Origin: an uncultured Sunxiuqinia sp.
GTDB taxonomy: Bacteria; Bacteroidota; Bacteroidia; Bacteroidales; Prolixibacteraceae
Assembly (NCBI RefSeq): GCF_963678245.1
Contig: NZ_OY782772.1
Span: 248,001 to 312,000, forward strand
DNA: 64,000 nucleotides
Reading direction: 5' to 3'
Below, piece by piece: positions 39,611 through 46,883 of this stretch (within the stretch, counting starts at the first letter, position 1; every line of letters starts with the position of its first letter). Position numbers and translations under genes: made by a program. The notes beneath the pieces are model-generated. The model ran no database searches. It had not been told where the DNA came from and saw only the letters and a list, made by a program, of their open reading frames with translations.

Positions 39611-41404
39611 TTACGCAATCTTGATTGCATCAAACTTACATTTATCATAGCAGGCTCCACATTTGATGCAAAGCGATTGGTCGATATAGTGCGGATTGCG
39701 CCTCTCTCCTGAAATAGCGCCAACCGGACAATTCCGGAAGCACAGCGTACAGCCGGTACATTTTTCATCGGTAATAACATATTGCAAAAGGGCTTTACAC
39801 TGACCTGCCGGGCATTTGCCGTCATCAACGTGAGCTTCGTATTCGTGCATGAAATGGTCCAGGGTTGAAAGAACCGGGTTTGGAGAGGTTTGCCCCAGTC
39901 CGCACAACGACGAATCTTTAATGACATGACTTAGCATGCGCAGTTTGGTCAAGTCTTCCGGCGTTCCTTTTCCTTCAGTAATTTTCTCCAGAATTTCGTA
40001 TAACCGCTTATTGCCGATGCGGCAAGGTGTACATTTCCCGCAGGATTCATCCAGGGTAAATTCCAGGTAGAACTTGGCAATCGATACCATACAGTCGTCT
40101 TCATCCATCACAATCATACCGCCTGATCCCATCATAGAACCGGCAGCCAGTAAGTTGTCGTAATCAATTGGAGTATCCAGAAAATCTTTGGTTAAACAAC
40201 CACCTGATGGGCCTCCGGTTTGCACTGATTTGAATTCTTTGCCGTTTTTGATGCCGCCACCTATATCATAGATAACTTCGCGAAGGGTGATGCCCATCGG
40301 AACTTCAATCAACCCAACATTGTTGATTTTACCGGCCAGTGCAAAAACTTTGGTTCCTTTTGATTTTTCGGTTCCAATGCTGCTAAACCACTCCGCTCCT
40401 TTATTGATGATGGGAGGGATGTTGGCAAAGGTTTCTACGTTATTCACGTTGGTTGGCTTTCCAAGATATCCTTCTTGCGATGGAAATGGTGGTTTAAAGG
40501 TTGGTTCTCCGCGTTTTCCTTCCATTGAGTTGATCAGGGCTGTTTCTTCTCCACAAACAAACGCTCCTGCTCCGTAGCGAATCTCAATTTCGAAACTGAA
40601 TTCTGATTCCAATATATTTTCACCTAACAGACCATATTCGCGTGCCTGATTCAAAGCTGTTTTTAGTCGTTGAATAGCTAGCGGATATTCAGCCCGAATG
40701 TATACCAATCCTTTATTGGCTCCGATGCAATAACCGCAAATGGCCATTGCTTCGATGACGGTGTGCGGATCACCTTCCAAGATGGAACGATCCATAAATG
40801 CACCGGGGTCGCCTTCGTCGGCATTACAAACCACATATTTTTGTTCGTTTTCAACTTTGCGGGTAATGTCCCATTTCAATCCGGTTGGGAAACCACCGCC
40901 ACCACGTCCACGAAGGCCGGAGTCCATAATCATTTTAATGGCGCTTTCCGGAGTTATTTCTTCCAAACATTTTCCGAGAGCAGAGTAGCCATCATTTCCG
41001 ATGTATTCTTCAATATTTTCGGGATTGATAAAACCGCAATTTCGCAGAGCAATGCGGACTTGCTTTTTATAAAAGTCCATATTTTTGCTCTCTGTAATTT
41101 GTGCTTTAGTGTTTGGATCGGTGTATAACAAGCGATCAACCTGACGCCCTTTTATAATGTGTTCGTTTATGATTTCCATCGTGTCGTCAGGCTTAACCGA
41201 AACATAGAATGTATTGTCTGGTTGAATCTTAACAATAGGGCCTTGCTCACAGAAACCAAAACATCCGGTGTGAATTACCTGAACGTCATTTTCGAGGCCA
41301 ACTTCCTGTAATTGATTTTTAAAATTGTTCTTTATCTGTTCGCTTTGTGAAGCCTTACATCCGGTACCTCCACAAACCAACAGGTGTATTTTGTAGTCAG
41401 TCAT
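39611..41404 (-). CDS. hydB: HydB/NuoF-like flavoprotein subunit of the hydrogenase
   Basis: The 597-residue protein has an N-terminal thioredoxin-like [2Fe-2S] domain (CGGTGCKASQ and HTGCFGFCEQGP). The NuoF core follows, with the NADH/FMN glycine-rich stretch GLRGRGGGGFPTGLKW, then NADEGDPGAFMDRSILEGDP and the [4Fe-4S] site ESCGKCTPCRIG. Two C-terminal [4Fe-4S] ferredoxin motifs (CTGCTLCFRNC and CIKCGACYDKC) complete it. This is the layout of HydB of bifurcating hydrogenases, where the flavin splits electrons between NAD and ferredoxin. It lies 12 bases upstream of hydA and 22 bases downstream of the HndB-like gene. Confidence 0.95.
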   Translation of the reverse strand: MTDYKIHLLVCGGTGCKASQSEQIKNNFKNQLQEVGLENDVQVIHTGCFGFCEQGPIVKIQPDNTFYVSVKPDDTMEIINEHIIKGRQVDRLLYTDPNTKAQITESKNMDFYKKQVRIALRNCGFINPENIEEYIGNDGYSALGKCLEEITPESAIKMIMDSGLRGRGGGGFPTGLKWDITRKVENEQKYVVCNADEGDPGAFMDRSILEGDPHTVIEAMAICGYCIGANKGLVYIRAEYPLAIQRLKTALNQAREYGLLGENILESEFSFEIEIRYGAGAFVCGEETALINSMEGKRGEPTFKPPFPSQEGYLGKPTNVNNVETFANIPPIINKGAEWFSSIGTEKSKGTKVFALAGKINNVGLIEVPMGITLREVIYDIGGGIKNGKEFKSVQTGGPSGGCLTKDFLDTPIDYDNLLAAGSMMGSGGMIVMDEDDCMVSIAKFYLEFTLDESCGKCTPCRIGNKRLYEILEKITEGKGTPEDLTKLRMLSHVIKDSSLCGLGQTSPNPVLSTLDHFMHEYEAHVDDGKCPAGQCKALLQYVITDEKCTGCTLCFRNCPVGAISGERRNPHYIDQSLCIKCGACYDKCKFDAIKIA

Positions 41405-41426
41405 TCTTCGAGTAGTTTATAATGGG

Positions 41427-41816
41427 TCAAAGGGTTTTATAGCTAACCGGTATGATGCCATCTACCAGTTCATTTAATTTAATGTGCTTGTCGATAATTT
41501 CCTGTGCCTTCGTCTTATTTACATCGCCATAAACGACAGGTTGCTTGCCGGGCATGGTAAGCTCAATAGTTGGTTCGGCGTAGCAATATCCCATACATCC
41601 GGTTTGAGTAACCAAGGCATCAATTCCCTGATGGTCGAGTTCTTCGATAAAATAATTCATCGTGTCTTTTGCTCCTGAAGCTATTCCGCAGGTGCCCATC
41701 GAAACTTTTATCTGAATCAGGTTTTCGGGATGATCTCCTTTTTCCCGAAGCTTAATTTTTGACTGGACCTCTTCTTTCAATTTTTTAAGGTCCGCAAGTG
41801 ATTTTACTTTTGTCAT
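41427..41816 (-). CDS. HndB-like thioredoxin-fold [2Fe-2S] ferredoxin
   Basis: The 129-residue protein begins with a charged coiled helix (LADLKKLKEEVQSKIK) and then has MGTCGIASGAKD and QTGCMGYCYAEPT, the cysteine pattern of HndB-type proteins of hydrogenase operons. Three cysteines are at cluster-like positions. The first Cys of standard thioredoxin-like ferredoxins is Ser here (KVSMGTC), as in the HndB subgroup. It is probably a small electron-transfer subunit of the same complex. A 92-base gap separates it from the upstream regulatory genes and may hold an internal promoter for the structural genes, though I see no consensus box. Confidence 0.85.
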   Translation of the reverse strand: MTKVKSLADLKKLKEEVQSKIKLREKGDHPENLIQIKVSMGTCGIASGAKDTMNYFIEELDHQGIDALVTQTGCMGYCYAEPTIELTMPGKQPVVYGDVNKTKAQEIIDKHIKLNELVDGIIPVSYKTL

Positions 41817-41908
41817 GGTATATTGTTTATGGTTTTTTTATCAGTAGGTTATATCTTCTGGGTTACAAATTTCATTCGATTTTCACAATTAGAATCTAAT
41901 TTTCGTCA

Positions 41909-42457
41909 TTATTCGCTTATTTGAATCTGTTCTAAATTACCCAGAATCATTTCTTTCAAAAATAGTTGTATTTCAGGTGTTGAAAGCGGTATCCCATCCA
42001 GCTCCTTTTTTATTTCACGTGTGTCTAATTCAAATGTACCCTTGCTGGTTTGATGTGTGTAAAGAAGGTCAGCTTGGGTTTCATTCGAAATCAAGATCAA
42101 CAGGCATCCTGCAATGTCGCCTATAATAGGCCTGTCGAAATGATGAAACCCAAAACTGACAGTTAATGTTGTTCCGATTTTTTCGGTGGATTGAAGTTGA
42201 AACTGCCCGTTTGTTTGCTCTGCGTTTTGTTTCAATAGTGGAATTCCCAATCCAACTTTTCGGGTTGTTCTTGACGTGAAAAAAGGATTTTCAGCTCGAT
42301 CCGCTTGACATTGTTTCATGCCGTCACCATCGTCTTTTATTTGGATGGACAACAAGTCCTCGTCAGGTAATTCCTTCACGTGAATCTGGATTAACCCGGC
42401 ATTGGCTCTGATGGAGTTTTGTGCAATGTCTAAAATATGGAGCGACAACTCATTCAT
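41909..42457 (-). CDS. GHKL ATPase-domain protein (kinase-like, no phosphoacceptor domain)
   Basis: The 182-residue protein consists of a histidine-kinase-type ATPase domain with N-box DIAQNSIRANAG, G1 box DDGDGM and G2 region GLGIPLLKQNAEQ with EKIGTTLTV. It has no dimerisation/His phosphotransfer domain, no sensor and no membrane segment, so it is not a complete histidine kinase. The last ~60 residues are of unknown kind. It overlaps the PHP gene by four bases and lies between regulatory genes and the hydrogenase subunits. A role as a stand-alone kinase or anti-sigma-like switch is inference. Confidence 0.82.
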   Translation of the reverse strand: MNELSLHILDIAQNSIRANAGLIQIHVKELPDEDLLSIQIKDDGDGMKQCQADRAENPFFTSRTTRKVGLGIPLLKQNAEQTNGQFQLQSTEKIGTTLTVSFGFHHFDRPIIGDIAGCLLILISNETQADLLYTHQTSKGTFELDTREIKKELDGIPLSTPEIQLFLKEMILGNLEQIQISE

Positions 42458-43197
42458 GATTCAATTTTTACAAATCGTCCGTTTTTTTGATTTAAAGCCC
42501 ATCGAAGTTCTTGAAAAGTGGGTTCAAATAGGTGAAAAAAAGTATGCGCAGAACCAACATCTTTAATGTAATGAGCATCAGATGCTGTGATCAAACTTAC
42601 TTCCTTATGAATATCGTATTGTTGTCTGATTTCGTTTTCAGGAGCAAATTTTGAAAGCTGCATGCCATCAACGTTCATATCAGAGGGTAAATAGCCGAAT
42701 TGGCTATATATACTACTGATGGGGCGGTCGATATGGGCCGGAATGAAAATTCCGTTAAGCTGATGCGTGTATTTTTCAATTGTTTCCAGATCAACCTGAA
42801 GTGGACTCAACAAATAGTGTGGCGAATGATGAACGATGTTATTTTGATCGTCCACTATTATCTGATGACCATTGTACTCCGGGTTGTTGGGTATTTCTGG
42901 CAGGTATTGATCCAAAAATTGCTGAAATTGATCGCGGGTATAATCATCTTCGAAGAGGCAAATTGCATGGACCTCTTCCTGGCTGTTCACTTCACATCCA
43001 TTGATTACGATCAGCTTTGTTTTTTCGGCATGCTTTTTTACCATCGCACATTGCCCGGTTGCATTATGATCGGTGATCGCGATAATATCAATCCCTCGGT
43101 CAATCGCTTTTTGCACAATTTTATCAGGGCTCATTTCCAAATCAGCACATGGCGACAAAACGGTGTGAATATGTAGATCGGCCCGATATTTTTTCAT
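42454..43197 (-). CDS. PHP-domain metal-dependent phosphoesterase
   Basis: The 247-residue protein has the PHP signature throughout: ADLHIHTVLSPCADLEMSP at the N-terminus, IAITDHNATGQC, then EVHAICLFE, FIPAHIDRP and ITASDAHYIKD. These motifs supply the His and Asp ligands of the usual three-metal site. PHP enzymes hydrolyse phosphomonoesters or nucleotides such as pAp and 5' ends of RNA; the substrate here is unknown. It overlaps its neighbours by one and four bases, so it is made together with the putative hydrogenase sensor and the ATPase. Close relatives are found in hydrogenase regulatory clusters of Firmicutes. Confidence 0.85.
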   Translation of the reverse strand: MKKYRADLHIHTVLSPCADLEMSPDKIVQKAIDRGIDIIAITDHNATGQCAMVKKHAEKTKLIVINGCEVNSQEEVHAICLFEDDYTRDQFQQFLDQYLPEIPNNPEYNGHQIIVDDQNNIVHHSPHYLLSPLQVDLETIEKYTHQLNGIFIPAHIDRPISSIYSQFGYLPSDMNVDGMQLSKFAPENEIRQQYDIHKEVSLITASDAHYIKDVGSAHTFFHLFEPTFQELRWALNQKNGRFVKIES

Positions 43198-43535
43198 TAT
43201 TGCTCTTTCAACAACGCATAAAGTTTTCCGCTTATATCGAAGGTTGAATCAGAGGTTGACAGAATGGGGATTTGCTCCTCGTTGCTGTGTTCGATTGTAC
43301 TTTTGTGGGGCTGCAGTCCTTTTACCAGGATGACAGCTGCCAAATCTTTTAGCGAAGCAATAGCCATTACATTTTGATGTACCTGTAATGTAATCCAAAG
43401 CTGTTCTTCCTTGGCATTGCCCATTACATCGCTCAATAAGTCGGAAACATACGCTCCACTAATTTCCCGGTCAAGTCCTTTTTCTCCGGAAATTACTTTT
43501 AAATTTAGTTGTTCTATTAAATCAGAAACCTTCAT
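43197..43535 (-). CDS. DRTGG-domain protein
   Basis: From the ATG at 43535 the protein has 112 residues. The frame is open further upstream, but only through the sequence that codes the end of the preceding gene in another frame. The start MKVSDLIEQLNLKV is typical of DRTGG domains, and GAYVSDLLSDVMGNA is a second hallmark. DRTGG domains are ligand-binding modules found with CBS domains and in phosphotransacetylases; their ligand is uncertain. It overlaps the end of the hydrogenase-like gene by 14 bases. A second DRTGG protein starts the same operon, so the two may form a heterodimer. Confidence 0.8.
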   Translation of the reverse strand: MKVSDLIEQLNLKVISGEKGLDREISGAYVSDLLSDVMGNAKEEQLWITLQVHQNVMAIASLKDLAAVILVKGLQPHKSTIEHSNEEQIPILSTSDSTFDISGKLYALLKEQ

Positions 43536-44898
43536 TTCTTTTTCCTCGTTTATTACAATCAGCCTGAAATCTTTTTTCTCCCCACTTCTTTTCCACATTT
43601 CGGAAAGCCTTTGTAGTGCTAATTTTTCCTTCGTCTTCCCACATTTGTTGTAGAAATACGCAATCAGACATTTTTGCTTTTCCGTTTACCATGTCTTCGG
43701 CTAGTGCCTGGCAGTTGGGAGCACCACATGCACCGCAATCAACACCAGGTAAAAAGCAGATTATCCGCTGGGCACGGTTCATTTTTTCCAGTGCCCGAAC
43801 ACGATCTTTATCCAGGCTAAATGCTGGTTTGGGGATAATTTTATCAGCGATTAGTTTTTGTATTATCTCTTTCGAACCTTTTATTGCTTCACTGTCTTTC
43901 AACTTCCAGGCTTGTGGGTAACGTTTTGCACGGCGCTCAAGTCTGGTCACAGTTAAAAAACGATTGCCCGTCATCAGAATTCCTCCGGCACAACTTTGGT
44001 CGCAAGCACGAAGTTCCAAAAAGTCAATCTCCGGTACCTCTTCGTTTTCCAAGCGTTCCAAAAATTTAATGACATTGTGAATGCCATCGATGGCCATGCT
44101 ACGTTCTCCAAAGTGAATCGATTCGCCTCGGGTCAGGCTCCACAGAATTCCGTCGCGACTTAAATTTTCGCGCAAATGACTTGTGTCTTCTGCTTCCTTG
44201 TCATTGATAACTTGCATCACTCGGTTGTATAAATCATTCATGTTGATGATGCCATCAGCAATCGACTCTTTTTCACCAACCGGACTTTTCACCGAACTAA
44301 TTTTAGCATTGCAAGGGGTGATGTAAAACAGCCCAATTTCATCTTCTTTAGCACCTTGTTTCTTTAATTCCTTAATGGCAAAGTGTGCTCCCAAATCGTG
44401 CGGTGATTTGCGCTGAATCAGGTTTTCGGTTAACGATGGGTAGCGAATCTGTATCAGACGCACAATTGCCGGGCAAAAGCTAGATATGTGTGGTTTATTG
44501 TTGGGTGAAGTTTTGCAGTATTGCTTCATCGAGTCCTTCAAAATGCCGATTGGCTGTTCCACTTCAAAAGCGTGGGTAAAGCCAATTTTTAGCAGGGCTG
44601 CGTAAATCTGATTTTCGGTATATTTTTCAGGAAACTGGCCAATCATAACTGCCGGGAATAAAGCCACCCTGTATTTAAATGTTTTGGAAATTTTTAAGTC
44701 ATCCTGCTCCACATAGATAGCTTTGGCCGGGCAGGCACGCATACAGTGCCCACAGTCAACGCATCGTTCTTTCGATATTTCAGCTAATCCATCAACTACT
44801 CGAATAGCTTCGGTCGGACAAGCTTTCATGCAATGGATACATCCTATGCATTTCTTTTCGTCGACCGTTAATGCGTGATATGTTTTTGCAGTTACCAT
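43522..44898 (-). CDS. [FeFe]-hydrogenase-like iron-sulfur protein, putative H2/redox sensor (HydS-like)
   Basis: The 458-residue protein has two N-terminal [4Fe-4S] motifs (Cys17/20/23/27 and Cys46/49/52/56), then an H-cluster-type domain (about residues 75-370). A C-terminal Fe-S domain (VDCGACGAPNCQALAEDM) completes it. The H-cluster ligands remain but in divergent settings: SSFCPAIV for L1, ITPCNAK for L2 and LRACDQSCAGG for L3. The first Cys of TSCCP, the proton relay, is Phe here, as expected of low-turnover sensory hydrogenases. No PAS domain is fused; one is encoded divergently nearby. It overlaps the RsbW-like gene by one base. A sensory role is inference from sequence divergence and from neighbours. 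Confidence 0.85.
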   Translation of the reverse strand: MVTAKTYHALTVDEKKCIGCIHCMKACPTEAIRVVDGLAEISKERCVDCGHCMRACPAKAIYVEQDDLKISKTFKYRVALFPAVMIGQFPEKYTENQIYAALLKIGFTHAFEVEQPIGILKDSMKQYCKTSPNNKPHISSFCPAIVRLIQIRYPSLTENLIQRKSPHDLGAHFAIKELKKQGAKEDEIGLFYITPCNAKISSVKSPVGEKESIADGIINMNDLYNRVMQVINDKEAEDTSHLRENLSRDGILWSLTRGESIHFGERSMAIDGIHNVIKFLERLENEEVPEIDFLELRACDQSCAGGILMTGNRFLTVTRLERRAKRYPQAWKLKDSEAIKGSKEIIQKLIADKIIPKPAFSLDKDRVRALEKMNRAQRIICFLPGVDCGACGAPNCQALAEDMVNGKAKMSDCVFLQQMWEDEGKISTTKAFRNVEKKWGEKRFQADCNKRGKRNEGF

Positions 44899-45314
44899 TA
44901 AAAATGATTGACCATTTTAACTGTTGTTCCCTCATTTACGGTTGATTCAATCGTGAGCTTATCCGTATTCTTTTTGATGTTGGGAAGTCCCATTCCAGCG
45001 CCAAATCCCATTTCTCTTACTTTTTTACTAGCCGTGGAGTAACCTTCCTGCATCGCCAAATCTACATCGGCTATTCCCGGTCCTTTATCGGAGATTACCG
45101 TCGTAATCTTGTCTGATTCAATATGGACATGAATAAGGCCTTCAAAAGCATGTGCTACGACATTCACTTCTGCCTCGTACATGGCAATTACGATGTTTTT
45201 GATGCAACGTGAATCGACCCCCAATTGCTTGAGCATTTTTTTGATTTCACTCGACGCATGACCGGCTCGCGAAAAATTTCCTCCTTCTATGTGAAACTCC
45301 AGATTCATATTCAA
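44898..45314 (-). CDS. RsbW/SpoIIAB-like anti-sigma regulatory ATPase
   Basis: The 138-residue protein is a single GHKL ATPase domain of the anti-sigma type: N-box NIVIAMYEAEVNVVAHAF, G1 box DKGPGI, G2 region GFGAGMGLPNIKK and the final EGTTVKM. Such kinases bind a sigma factor or phosphorylate a STAS antagonist. Neither target is encoded next to it; a SpoIIE phosphatase is encoded divergently. It overlaps the upstream DRTGG gene by four bases and the hydrogenase-like gene by one, so all three are translationally coupled. Confidence 0.88.
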   Translation of the reverse strand: MNMNLEFHIEGGNFSRAGHASSEIKKMLKQLGVDSRCIKNIVIAMYEAEVNVVAHAFEGLIHVHIESDKITTVISDKGPGIADVDLAMQEGYSTASKKVREMGFGAGMGLPNIKKNTDKLTIESTVNEGTTVKMVNHF

Positions 45315-45655
45315 TAAACTGGTTTTAGTCCTGCCTGATACAACAGACCACTGGCTTTAAATAGCGTGAATGGAGATTCCAAAATGCACATATTATTTTC
45401 TTTAGCAAGCGCAAGCATCTCATCATTTAATTTTTTTTTGCGCACAAACACAATGAATTTAATGTCTGCCATCTCAGATGTGCGAATCGTTTGTAAATTA
45501 CACAATCCGGTAATTAAGAGCAGATTGTCGGTGTCCAGTGTCAGGACATCACTCATTAAATCAGAGCTGTATCCTCGCTCTATCGTTGCTGATGAATATT
45601 TTGTTCCACAGATGATTGTGGCAGATAAAAGTTCGCAGATTTGACTGACTTGCAT
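45311..45655 (-). CDS. DRTGG-domain protein, first gene of the hydrogenase operon
   Basis: From ATG 45655 the protein has 114 residues starting MQVSQICELLSA, the usual DRTGG beginning. An upstream ATG at 45727 in the same frame would add 24 residues of unlike composition. A promoter-like pair at 45675-45708 would start transcription near 45667, which favours the shorter form; another -7 box at 45736 would allow the longer one. GYSSDLMSDVLTL and IKFIVFVRKKK are family features. It resembles the DRTGG protein four genes later. Role: probably ligand sensing within the hydrogenase control circuit. Confidence 0.75.
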   Translation of the reverse strand: MQVSQICELLSATIICGTKYSSATIERGYSSDLMSDVLTLDTDNLLLITGLCNLQTIRTSEMADIKFIVFVRKKKLNDEMLALAKENNMCILESPFTLFKASGLLYQAGLKPVY

Positions 45656-45674
45656 GTTCTTGTAAAGATTTTTG

Positions 45675-45708
45675 CAAAGATCACCGAAAAGTTCGAAATG
45701 GAACAAAA
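45675..45708 (-). promoter_or_regulatory. Probable promoter of the hydrogenase operon
   Basis: On the minus strand TTTTG (45704-45708) stands 21 bases before GATCTTTG (45675-45682), near-consensus -33 and -7 elements. A second, perfect -7 box, TAAATTTG, lies at 45736-45743 without a clear -33. The two suggest alternative starts for the ten-gene operon. Confidence 0.5.
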
Positions 45709-45911
45709 TTTCGTCTACATAATGCATATAGAACTCAAATTTAGATTGATTTGAAATAAGCCTTTTCAGTTTTTAATTTTTAATTTAGCGGTAGTGGGAG
45801 GACGGTGCCGTGTTCAGGCACAGTGGACAGGTAGAAGTAACAGTGATTGGTAAGTGAAAACCAAAATTAAGTCGCTAGTTGTAATGACAACTGTCTCGTA
45901 GACAACCTACA

Positions 45912-46883
45912 ATGATCAATGAAGAATTAGCTAATTATCCAATACCAACGACAATGATATATGATGACCAGTCTTTCCATTCGGATATGATCCAGTATCC
46001 GGATTTGCATCAGAAAATTATTGATGCTTTGCCGATCCCGATTTTCTATCGCGATATCAACGGAATATATAAAGCCACCAACAAAGCGCATGAGAATTTT
46101 ATAGGCTTAAAAAAGGAGGAGATCATTGGCAAAACAGTGTTTGATGTTCAGCCGACAGATATTGCTGAAATGTATGCCCGACGTGATCAAGAGTTATTTG
46201 AAACACCGGTTGATCAGAGCTACGAAACTAAGTTTCGTTTATCGGACGGATCAATGCATGATGTGATTTTCAACAAAGCTGTGATTCGAAATGATGAGAA
46301 TGAAATTATCGGCATCGTCGGTTCGATCCTTGATATAACTGATCGGAAAAAGGCAGAACGAAATCTGGAACAAGCCCAGGAAGCATCTGTTATCGCATCT
46401 GCAATGATGCACAAAATCAGAGCTGGGGTTATTATTGTGAATCAAGATTTTAAGGTCATTGATTCAAACCAGGGATTCGCACGCCTGTTTGGAGAAGAGT
46501 TGGAAGAATTGTATGAAACAATACCCGGATTACAAGGAGCTGAGCTTAGTTCATTAATCCCCGATGTGGTGTTTAAAATGTTCGCTTCATTGATGGTTTC
46601 AGGGGAAAACATGTTGGAGCGCGATCTGAAAATACAAAACCGGTTGTTGCATGTTTCGGTGATTTCGATATACAAAAATAGGGTTGTCGGGGCATTGATC
46701 CGCGATATGTCAGCTCCTTTGTTAGTCAGAGAGGAAATCATTAGCCGGGCACAACGCGTGAACAAGCAAAATCTGGATACGGTGCAAAAGATTGCTTTTT
46801 TGTTGGGTGAAAATGCGGCTCAAACGGAGGAATTACTCAACTCCATTATTCAATCGTATAAATATGGGGAGGACGACAACTGA
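45912..46883 (+). CDS. Cytoplasmic PAS-domain sensor protein
   Basis: The 323-residue protein has no membrane segment and two PAS domains. The first covers about residues 35-150 (ALPIPIFYRDINGIYKATN, FRLSDGSMHDVIF, GSILDITDRKKAE). A linker helix leads to the second at about 165-270 (IRAGVIIVNQDFKVIDSNQG, LLHVSVISIYKNRVVGAL). No kinase or cyclase domain follows; the last ~50 residues are helical and probably pass the signal on. The stop codon overlaps the start of the SpoIIE phosphatase by one base, so the two are partners. It is divergent from the hydrogenase operon across a 184-base region. Confidence 0.88.
   Translation: MINEELANYPIPTTMIYDDQSFHSDMIQYPDLHQKIIDALPIPIFYRDINGIYKATNKAHENFIGLKKEEIIGKTVFDVQPTDIAEMYARRDQELFETPVDQSYETKFRLSDGSMHDVIFNKAVIRNDENEIIGIVGSILDITDRKKAERNLEQAQEASVIASAMMHKIRAGVIIVNQDFKVIDSNQGFARLFGEELEELYETIPGLQGAELSSLIPDVVFKMFASLMVSGENMLERDLKIQNRLLHVSVISIYKNRVVGALIRDMSAPLLVREEIISRAQRVNKQNLDTVQKIAFLLGENAAQTEELLNSIIQSYKYGEDDN

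Noticed and set aside
42700-43176. Plus-strand open frame of 158 codons opposite the PHP gene
   Set aside because: Antisense to conserved metal-site motifs of the PHP protein; no independent evidence of coding.
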